DNA of 32,153 nucleotides from assembly GCA_947038175.1 (NCBI GenBank), contig CAMQVJ010000026.1:1-32153 (forward strand). Reading direction: 5' to 3'. Within the stretch, counting starts at the first letter, position 1. The number at the start of each line of letters is the position of its first letter. Shown piece by piece: positions 14,495 through 21,197 of this stretch. This stretch comes from an uncultured Desulfovibrio sp. Lineage in GTDB: Bacteria; Desulfobacterota; Desulfovibrionia; Desulfovibrionales; Desulfovibrionaceae. The position numbers and the translations under genes were made by a program. The notes below the pieces were generated by a model. That model was not told where the DNA came from, searched no databases, and saw only the letters and a list, made by a program, of their open reading frames with translations.

Positions 14495-17035
14495 TTAATG
14501 TGCCGCTTCTTTTTTTTCTTCTTTTGCTAACCATTCTTCGTAGGTATATTCCTTCCAGTTTTCTTTTTTAAACATGGTACCACTGACTTCATACATAAGC
14601 CGTGGAAATTTTTCCCCTAGTATAGGCTCAATACAGTGGACTCGGTCACGTGTATGCTGTCCTCTTGGGTCTTTTATTTCGAATTCATCACATTTAGGCA
14701 GCCCAAGTAATGCAAGCATGGGAGTATCAGCATTTGTCATTAAACTAGGATCGACTTTGAAATCTCCGCTACTATTAAAATCTTTCACCATAAGAAGTGC
14801 GTGGGGTCTACCTATAGAATAGCCTTTAACTTTTTGGCTATCTGCATATCCATGGTCAGATACAATAATTATTTTTGTGTTATTGTATATATTTAATTTT
14901 TTTAGTTGTTTAACATACTCAATAATAAAACTGATGATATGTCGCTCTGTATAATAATGCAGAGCCATGTAGTCTTCAACGTGTTTACTTTTCACGATAT
15001 CAGGGTTTAACGTAAGTTCTACTGTGTCAGATTTTAAATGGAATGGATGATGAGATAGGTCGCTGTGTAAAAGTTTGAATGTATTTTTCGCATGGTCGGC
15101 TTTGAGTGTTGAGTTGAGAAAAAAACGTGTAAGATCTAAATCTCGAGCAACTCGTTTCATATTGTGAATTGCAAAGATTTTTTTTGTTCCAGCCCAGTTA
15201 TTAATAAAAATTGATCGCTTAATTAAGGATGGTGCAAGCTGATAAAGGGATATTACTAACGCAAAACTATTCATAGTGGTGTTAATGTTTGTTTCTCTTG
15301 AAAAGAGTTTAAAAGGAATATTTTTTGATGATAAAATGAATTTATTAATAGGGAGTTGATCTATTAGTAAAGGGTGATCGTTGCTATTTATATACTTTGC
15401 AGCATACGGTTTAGGGTCTGGGTAATACGACAGAAGTATGCTTTCATAATTATATTTTGCAAGATTACGTGGCAGTATATACATAGCCTTACTTGCTTTT
15501 TCTTCAGGTGTTATTGAAAGCTTTGCGAGTTTGTCTAGTGAATATTCTTCTCCTCCGTGTAAAGCAAGAATACTCGATCCTGTGTTTGATCCCACACTGA
15601 GAGTATCGGGGTACCACACAAAGCCATCTAAATCTTTTTTAAAATCTTGAAACCATGGGTCATTTATCATGGGCTCAATATGCCCACCTGTAAACTGATC
15701 AAGGATTAAAATAACAATATTCTCACCCTCTTTACTATAAGAATGTATACTATTTATTTCTTTTGGAGATAAACCGTGTGATGTATTCTCATGTGCTATA
15801 TTGTCTTTTTTATCTGTTCCAACATTGGGCATTTTAAAGCTATTCATACCAGTTAGTATCAAGGGGGGCAAAGTAAGAAAAGCAAGAAAATGTAAACGGT
15901 ATTGTTTAATTTTATTCCATTGGAACAGGGAGAAAAGGATAAGTGCAACGAAGACTGAAACGAGTAGGTCTCGAAAAATTAAATTTGCTTCCATAAGTTT
16001 ATTCGCATCAGTTAAATGTCCCCCCGCAAGGACACCATAATCTCGCACAACAATAAATTTATTTACGAGTGCAAAAATAAGAAGAAAAAAAGCGCACAAT
16101 GCTATAATTCTTCGTGTGGAATTATTACTCCAGAGCCATATAAGCATTATTACAAGAGCGCTTACAGAGGCGTATGGAAACATGCTGAATAAAAATTCTC
16201 TAATAGGTATATTAAAGAAATCAGGTTCACTTAAGTAAAATTCAGAGGGCAAATAGAAGAAAATCATAAGCATTAAAGCTGCTAAAGATAAAAAATAGAG
16301 ATAGGTATATGTTTGCAATTCTTGAGCAGATATTTGTGGAAAGAAAAAGTTATAGATTTTTCCTGTGGATTTTTTGGTTTTCTTTATTTTTCGCACAGGC
16401 AAAAGATTTTGCATTAAAAATAATAGATTATTACTTGTCCAAAAAATAAGTAGCGCAGAAGGGGCTGGGTAAAGCAAAATAAGAAAGAAAAATGCAATGA
16501 TAAGTGCTTGGATAATGTCTTTTTTTGCAAGCCCTTTTGTTGTGAAAACGACGCCAATATTGATGATAGTCATCAGAATAGGCAAGAGATTAACACCAAA
16601 AAGCAAGCCATCAGGCAAGCTCAAGTCTGAGATAAAGAGAAAGGATTGTCCTTTTATTTCAGGCAATGCGCTTATCATATAATAAGCGCCTGTCAGAAAA
16701 GGTACTTGTAAAAGTACTCCAAAGGCGGATCGTATGCCAAAAATAGGATGATATCCATAGCGTTTATAAAGGCGATTAATAGCAGCGTTTTTATTAGCAC
16801 CGCTAGAAGTGCTATTTATTGTTGCTATTTGTGGGCGAATAATATCTTGGAATGCGTTTTCTTTTGCTTGACTGGCTAGGGCAATTTTAGACAAAGGCAA
16901 AAAGGCAAAGGCGCTAATAGCAGAAAGGATAAAAAGCCCAACGCCATAGTTTCCAGTAATGTTGGCTGATGCTAAATAAATGTATTTATACAAAAGTTCG
17001 ATGGGTAAAATAAAAATAGAGTATAAAAATTCCAT
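14495..17035 (-). CDS. YidC/Oxa1-like membrane domain fused to periplasmic alkaline-phosphatase/sulfatase-superfamily domain
   Basis: An 846-residue fusion. Residues ~1-212 match the YidC core: TGNYGVGLFILSAISAFAF (27-45), a cytoplasmic hairpin loop, LYKRYGYHPIFG (89-100), VLLQVPFLTGAYYM (107-120) and PAPSALLIFWTSNNLLFLMQ (190-209). About five more membrane helices follow (~241-262, 282-303, 307-328, 355-373, 380-396). Residues ~437-815 form an alkaline-phosphatase-superfamily domain: Asp446 (VILILDQF), likely nucleophile Thr485 (SVGSNTGSS), HSDLSHHPF (657-665), SDHG with Asp727-His728, and His745 (GRPHALL). Such domains (LtaS, MdoB, EptA types) move phosphoglycerol or phosphoethanolamine groups in the periplasm. 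It is 57 bases behind a TagF-like gene and probably acts on the same polymer. AGGA lies 8 bases before the ATG. Confidence 0.85.
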   Translation of the reverse strand: MEFLYSIFILPIELLYKYIYLASANITGNYGVGLFILSAISAFAFLPLSKIALASQAKENAFQDIIRPQIATINSTSSGANKNAAINRLYKRYGYHPIFGIRSAFGVLLQVPFLTGAYYMISALPEIKGQSFLFISDLSLPDGLLFGVNLLPILMTIINIGVVFTTKGLAKKDIIQALIIAFFFLILLYPAPSALLIFWTSNNLLFLMQNLLPVRKIKKTKKSTGKIYNFFFPQISAQELQTYTYLYFLSLAALMLMIFFYLPSEFYLSEPDFFNIPIREFLFSMFPYASVSALVIMLIWLWSNNSTRRIIALCAFFLLIFALVNKFIVVRDYGVLAGGHLTDANKLMEANLIFRDLLVSVFVALILFSLFQWNKIKQYRLHFLAFLTLPPLILTGMNSFKMPNVGTDKKDNIAHENTSHGLSPKEINSIHSYSKEGENIVILILDQFTGGHIEPMINDPWFQDFKKDLDGFVWYPDTLSVGSNTGSSILALHGGEEYSLDKLAKLSITPEEKASKAMYILPRNLAKYNYESILLSYYPDPKPYAAKYINSNDHPLLIDQLPINKFILSSKNIPFKLFSRETNINTTMNSFALVISLYQLAPSLIKRSIFINNWAGTKKIFAIHNMKRVARDLDLTRFFLNSTLKADHAKNTFKLLHSDLSHHPFHLKSDTVELTLNPDIVKSKHVEDYMALHYYTERHIISFIIEYVKQLKKLNIYNNTKIIIVSDHGYADSQKVKGYSIGRPHALLMVKDFNSSGDFKVDPSLMTNADTPMLALLGLPKCDEFEIKDPRGQHTRDRVHCIEPILGEKFPRLMYEVSGTMFKKENWKEYTYEEWLAKEEKKEAAH

Positions 17036-17092
17036 GTGATATTCCTAAAAAATTTAATATAATGAGATGATTCTATGTGTTTTTAACAAATC

Positions 17093-18403
17093 TTATTGTA
17101 TTTGTTTGGTCTTTTCTATAGCCCATTCTGCAATAGCTTTTCCTGACGTGCCAAAATTCATAATATATTTTTCCTTAAATTTTTGGAACTGACTTGTGGG
17201 CATGCTCAGAGCTTTCTCTATAGACGGTAGGATATCAAAATCTTGGTTAGGAATAATAACGGCCCCTAATTCATGGGCAACAGAGTCTTCCCAACATTTT
17301 CTAATGTCAGCATATTCGTACTGTTCAATGTTTCTAAGTGGTGCATCAATAGTGATAACAGGACGTTCATATAGTAGTGCAAAATCAAAGCGCACACCAG
17401 ACTTATCTGAAATAAGTAAATCTGCTTGTTTTAAAGAATCAGTCCCGTCAGGGTTATCATCAAACCGGATGTTTTCATATATGCGTAGTTCTTCTTGTAA
17501 AGAAGCAATAAAATCTTGCTCCACCTTCCATGAATGTGGGTGAGGGCGAATAATTATATTGTATTTTGCCTTAGCAATGTCGTGCACAAACTCTGTTCCA
17601 CATAAAGAGAAACAACCTTTTTCACCCCAAGCTGGTGCAACTAAAATAGTTGGAGGCTCACTTTGTCCATCTTTCTTTTCGACCTTTTTAGTTAATACAT
17701 CGAGATAAGGTAAACCTAAAGAAATACATTCCTTAGCTGGTAAATTTCGTACTTTTTCTAAAGTGCGAATGCTTTCTTCCATATAATCCCCTACCATAAG
17801 AGCTGTATCATAGTAATCAAGCGAGCCTTTTTGGTAGGTTGCAATATCTCCCACAGAATGAAAAATATGAGCTAAACATTCTACATGCTTTGGGCGAGGC
17901 ATAGGGAAATTTTCTGATCCTATATTAGGGGTTGTCGCCAACATGAGTTTAGCGCGTTTATTAGCCGCTTTTGCAAAAGCAGAAGAACCATCACCTAAAT
18001 ATTTTGACGCCATATAAGGATTATCAATGGTAAGTGCTGGATCATTTATATCTATAGTGATATAGCTAAAAGGAACTTGTTTTTCGATAAAAGCCTCAAC
18101 AATGGGCTTAAAAGTAAACCAATAGCTTTTTCCCTCTGAAAATATAACGATATTCTCATGTTCTTTGCTGAGCATGACATTAACGTGTTTTTCTCCACGA
18201 ATTTTCCCTATGATTTTATACACAATATTTTTAGCAAAATATATAAAAGTCCCTAAAAGACTTATGAAAAGATAGACAAGGGCATTGCCTGAACCTGGGT
18301 CAAGATAGGCATAAGCATTTGTAGGAAACCCTAACAAACAAATAAAAAGTAAGAAGAAATAGCGTAATATGGTTTTCTCTAAGGCGTTAAATAAATTGAA
18401 CAT
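17093..18403 (-). CDS. TagB/TagF-type CDP-glycerol:glycerophosphotransferase family protein with membrane amino terminus
   Basis: About 436 residues. The start is set at ATG 18403 (GGA 8 bases upstream); a TTG at 18436 has no ribosome binding site. A signal-anchor or cleaved signal (~12-32) is followed by YLDPGSG (33-39) and a second hydrophobic stretch, a module known from envelope-glycan proteins. The remainder is GT-B-like and carries the two hallmark motifs of the CDP-glycerol glycerophosphotransferase family: IIRPHPH (284-290) and SDKSGVRFDFALLYERPV (332-349), the latter like SDYSSVxFDF of TagF. The family transfers glycerol- or ribitol-phosphate from CDP-alditols to glycan or lipid acceptors. 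It leads the operon with the YidC-phosphatase fusion. The true donor is inferred, not shown. Confidence 0.85.
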   Translation of the reverse strand: MFNLFNALEKTILRYFFLLFICLLGFPTNAYAYLDPGSGNALVYLFISLLGTFIYFAKNIVYKIIGKIRGEKHVNVMLSKEHENIVIFSEGKSYWFTFKPIVEAFIEKQVPFSYITIDINDPALTIDNPYMASKYLGDGSSAFAKAANKRAKLMLATTPNIGSENFPMPRPKHVECLAHIFHSVGDIATYQKGSLDYYDTALMVGDYMEESIRTLEKVRNLPAKECISLGLPYLDVLTKKVEKKDGQSEPPTILVAPAWGEKGCFSLCGTEFVHDIAKAKYNIIIRPHPHSWKVEQDFIASLQEELRIYENIRFDDNPDGTDSLKQADLLISDKSGVRFDFALLYERPVITIDAPLRNIEQYEYADIRKCWEDSVAHELGAVIIPNQDFDILPSIEKALSMPTSQFQKFKEKYIMNFGTSGKAIAEWAIEKTKQIQ

Positions 18404-18448
18404 AATATATCCGTATTCCTTTACTAAATTAATCAACTAAATTCTTTT

Positions 18449-18476
18449 ACTATAAACAGGGAATATATACAATCAA
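18449..18476 (-). promoter_or_regulatory. Putative sigma-70 promoter of the TagF-like operon
   Basis: Read leftward: -35 TTGATT (plus 18471-18476), 16-base spacer, -10 TATAGT (plus 18449-18454). Transcription would start about 35-40 bases before the ATG at 18403. Confidence 0.45.
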
Positions 18477-18539
18477 ATTCTTATCAATTCAGTTTACAAT
18501 TAACTATTAAGTTATTGAAATCAGCTAGACAAAATGAGT

Positions 18540-18568
18540 TTGACTAAAATTCACAGAATAAATAAGAT
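18540..18568 (+). promoter_or_regulatory. Putative sigma-70 promoter of the LicC-like/BCCT operon
   Basis: TTGACT (18540-18545), a 17-base spacer and TAAGAT (18563-18568) form a good promoter on the plus strand. The predicted start near 18575 would give a leader of about 240 bases that includes the GC-rich element. A second TTGACT (18740-18745) lies nearer the gene but lacks a matching -10. Confidence 0.5.
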
Positions 18569-18718
18569 TGAAGTGTTTCGCCACGATGTACGAAAAAGCT
18601 TGCTTTTTACGCACTGTATTGATAACCCTTACAGGGGAAGTGTCTGATCTGGTCGAAGATCACGAGTAAAAATTGTGCGCGCATTAGCGTGCCGAGAGTT
18701 CGCACCTGTCTCTGCCAT
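18551..18718. other. GC-rich, foldable element in the divergent leader (structured RNA or decayed coding remnant)
   Basis: Within a very AT-rich 413-base gap this stretch is conspicuously GC-rich. On the plus strand it can form AAAAAGC/GCTTTTT (18593-18608), TGATCT/AGATCA (18645-18662) and GTGCG/CGCAC (18675-18705), the last two enclosed by ACAG (18631-18634) and CTGT (18706-18709), a three-way-junction layout. On the minus strand it also reads as 55 codons from ATG 18718 to 18551, interrupted by one TAA at 18631-18629. It matches no riboswitch class I know. It lies downstream of a good plus-strand promoter, so it would be transcribed into the LicC-like leader. Confidence 0.45.
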
Positions 18719-18816
18719 ATGAAGATATCATTAAGGGAATTGACTAGTGTTTTTTTATTTTTTGAAGAAAATTTGGGCTATTTTTAGACCTTAGCTAGAC
18801 AGTAAGGAGGGAAAAC

Positions 18817-19620
18817 ATGCGAGCAATTATTTTGTGCGCTGGAATGGCTACACGTCTTAAACCAGTTAGCCTATACACACATAAGGCTCTTTTACCTATT
18901 AAAGGTAAGCCCCTAATAGAGCATATGATTCAGTATTTACATTCACACAATATTACAGATATAACGCTTGTTCTTGGTTATAAAGCAGAAGATTTTTCTT
19001 ACCTTGCTGATAAATATAACGTAGAACTTCGTATTTCTGATAAATGGCAAACTCATAATAATTATAGTTCTATGCAACTTGTATTTGATAAGCTTGGCGA
19101 CAGCTTAATAATTGAGTCAGATTTATTACCGATAAAAGATTTTATTCCACTTATTGACAGAGATTCATGTCAGTGTCTTGCACAAAACATAAATGGTTAT
19201 CCCGAATGGGAACTTATATGTAACGAAAACAATCGTGTTCTTGAAGTGAATCGAGATAGTTTGGACGGTTTGGGATTAATTGGTGTTGCCTATTTACCAT
19301 CGGGAGAATTTATTGAAGATCTTAAAAAAGAAATAAATGCATGTGGGCCGTCCGAGTTTTGGAATGATGCTTTTTTTCGCTTACTACAAACACATCCAAT
19401 ATATGTTCGAACGTTCGGTGACAATGAACCTATTTTGCAAGAGTTTGACACCGTGCAAGATATATTGCGCTTCAATGCAATGTCTTATGAAGATCTTGCC
19501 AAAAATTGCTCCCAGACTGGTATGGCAAGAAAACTCGAGCATAGTAAATATGAAATACAATATAATGGAAAAATTTGTACAATTTTATTTACAGATAATG
19601 GAGTGATACTAAATGATTGA
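18817..19620 (+). CDS. LicC-like CTP:phosphocholine (or related) cytidylyltransferase
   Basis: A 267-residue nucleotidyltransferase. The amino terminus IILCAGMATRLKPVSLYTHK carries the GxG-type nucleotide loop and Lys23. The middle part LIEHMIQYLHSHNITDITLV, KYNVELRISD and NNYSSMQLV closely parallels LicC of Streptococcus pneumoniae, and so does the end (FWND, then EFDTVQD with Asp211). Asp102 (IESDLLP) should bind magnesium. LicC makes CDP-choline from CTP and phosphocholine for decorating teichoic acid or LPS; CDP-ethanolamine or another CDP-alcohol is possible. A ~45-residue tail exceeds LicC. AAGGAGG lies 6 bases before the ATG. The gene overlaps the BCCT transporter by 8 bases. No licA kinase or licD transferase gene is in the window. 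Confidence 0.85.
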   Translation: MRAIILCAGMATRLKPVSLYTHKALLPIKGKPLIEHMIQYLHSHNITDITLVLGYKAEDFSYLADKYNVELRISDKWQTHNNYSSMQLVFDKLGDSLIIESDLLPIKDFIPLIDRDSCQCLAQNINGYPEWELICNENNRVLEVNRDSLDGLGLIGVAYLPSGEFIEDLKKEINACGPSEFWNDAFFRLLQTHPIYVRTFGDNEPILQEFDTVQDILRFNAMSYEDLAKNCSQTGMARKLEHSKYEIQYNGKICTILFTDNGVILND

Positions 19621-20965
19621 GCAATTGTCTTTAATTACCACCACAATACTTTTTTGGCTTTCGCCTATTGGCACAATCGTATTGTATTTACACCCTCGCA
19701 TTGGGAATTATAAAATACAGGGAGAACAAATACTATCATATACTCAAGCAGGAACTGTATTATTTACCGGTTTTTTTTCTTCGGCGATACTGTATTGGTC
19801 GCTTTTTGAATCCTTTCTTTTTAAAAATGACCCTAGTTTTACAAATCTTTTTGCTGAGCAAGTTGACAATCCTCACTTTCTAACCAGTATGACCCTATAT
19901 AACTGGACACTCCCAATGTTTATTACTCTTTTCGTTGGGGTAATAATGTGTATATTTGTAGCAAAGTATAAGGATAAGTATTTAGCTCCGCAATATAAAA
20001 AGCTTTTAATTGTTGTATTTGCTTTTTTAGCCTTATTTTCAACCTTTCGTATCTTGGCGTCTCTTTCTTCCTACATTTTACCTATAAAATACTTGCTAAA
20101 CTATTTTTCTGGAATTGACAGTTCAGCCTTTGTTGTATTTTTACTGGTTGTTTTTATTTTATGGTCTGCCATAGGTGGACTTACACATATAAAAAAGTTT
20201 GCAAATATTTGTTCTATTTTTGTAGCTGTTTATAGTATAGTACTTGTTACAAAAATTTGCTTTGAATATGATGTTTTACAATATGTGTTAAATGTTTTTG
20301 GAGAATTTGGGGCGCTTGTTACTAACACATCCTTTATAGGCGAACAGTTCAAATTCAATAATCCTTTTCTTGAAAAATGGACAATGCTTTTTGCCCAGTC
20401 ATATGTGGTCTCTGCATTTCCGTTTTTATATTTTGTGTATATTACACTTCAAGGGAGAACCGTTAGAGAATTTATACGAATCTATACTGTTTTTCTTACC
20501 ATACCAACATTTTTAATTTTTCTTTTAAACTCCACTGTCGTGCAACTCCTTGTAAAAGAAAAGCAATTAAACATTACTGCCGATACATTTTTTGATCTCT
20601 ATCCTATTATGTTTGACACAGTAGGACTGGGCTATCTTCCTGCAATTCTTCTATTTCTTTCTATGACAACGCTTATTGTCACATCAGTTGACTCTATTAT
20701 ATATGCTTGTGCTAAATATCTTGCTATTCCAACAGAGGGAAAGCGTATTAAGGATAAAAAAATGTATATATTATTTGCTACTGCATATGTGATTATGCTG
20801 GGAACATTTCTTTTATACGTGCTAAGCTTTAAGTCAAAACCTGCCTTGGCAATACGTTTATTTGAGTTAAACTTTTATGGTGGTATTGCGGTATTTTTGC
20901 CACTACTCTATATGATATTTAAGGTGTTTGTCGCATTCAAAAAAGATCCTTGCCATAAATGTTAA
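19613..20965 (+). CDS. Divergent BCCT-family transporter (betaine/choline/carnitine type)
   Basis: A 450-residue inner-membrane protein with about 11-12 hydrophobic segments. BCCT hallmarks are visible: SSAILYWSLFESFLFKNDP (56-74) corresponds to the WGxxEPxxH..P segment; NWTLPMFITLFVGVI (97-111) to the HWxxxxWAxY helix; WTMLFAQSYVVSAFPF (256-271) followed by GRTVREFI (281-288) to the signature helix; and LIVTSVDSIIYACAK (354-368) to the TSxDS motif. The aromatic substrate box of BetP/BetT is only partly kept (Tyr264; Val265 and Ala268 in place of Trp), so choline specificity is uncertain. It starts inside the LicC-like gene (8-base overlap) and is translationally coupled to it, which suggests it imports the alcohol that LicC activates. 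Confidence 0.8.
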   Translation: MIEQLSLITTTILFWLSPIGTIVLYLHPRIGNYKIQGEQILSYTQAGTVLFTGFFSSAILYWSLFESFLFKNDPSFTNLFAEQVDNPHFLTSMTLYNWTLPMFITLFVGVIMCIFVAKYKDKYLAPQYKKLLIVVFAFLALFSTFRILASLSSYILPIKYLLNYFSGIDSSAFVVFLLVVFILWSAIGGLTHIKKFANICSIFVAVYSIVLVTKICFEYDVLQYVLNVFGEFGALVTNTSFIGEQFKFNNPFLEKWTMLFAQSYVVSAFPFLYFVYITLQGRTVREFIRIYTVFLTIPTFLIFLLNSTVVQLLVKEKQLNITADTFFDLYPIMFDTVGLGYLPAILLFLSMTTLIVTSVDSIIYACAKYLAIPTEGKRIKDKKMYILFATAYVIMLGTFLLYVLSFKSKPALAIRLFELNFYGGIAVFLPLLYMIFKVFVAFKKDPCHKC

Positions 20966-21046
20966 TATCATTATAGTTTTTAAAATTATTAGGACCATGT
21001 CTGTGGACTTATTAGTTTACATATTCGCATATTTGAAAGATATGAT

Positions 21047-21090
21047 TCATAAAATAAGGCTCACGCAGATGCATGAGCCTTATTTTATGA
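21047..21090. terminator. Bidirectional intrinsic terminator, 17-bp perfect stem
   Basis: TCATAAAATAAGGCTCA (21047-21063) pairs exactly with TGAGCCTTATTTTATGA (21074-21090) over a 10-base loop. The AT-rich outer stem gives TTATTTTAT on both strands, so it can end both the BCCT transcript (plus) and the gcv operon (minus). Confidence 0.88.
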
Positions 21091-21197
21091 GTAGCTTAAC
21101 AACAAAGCTATTCTCTAGTTTTCGTTGTAGATACAATTTAAACCACAAGTATAACTCAAATTATATTTTTATGATTTGCATTATACCTCTATGCTTA

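Noticed and set aside
18640..18660. TPP riboswitch-like CTGATCTGG in the LicC leader
   Set aside because: Only a short match; the rest of the thi-box core and its spacing are missing, and the bases are explained by the TGATCT/AGATCA hairpin.
18690..18718. tRNA-like T arm (GAGAG, TTCGCAC loop, CTGTC, then CCA-like end)
   Set aside because: The T loop departs from consensus, the stem has a mismatch, and no matching 5' acceptor strand or anticodon arm was found upstream.
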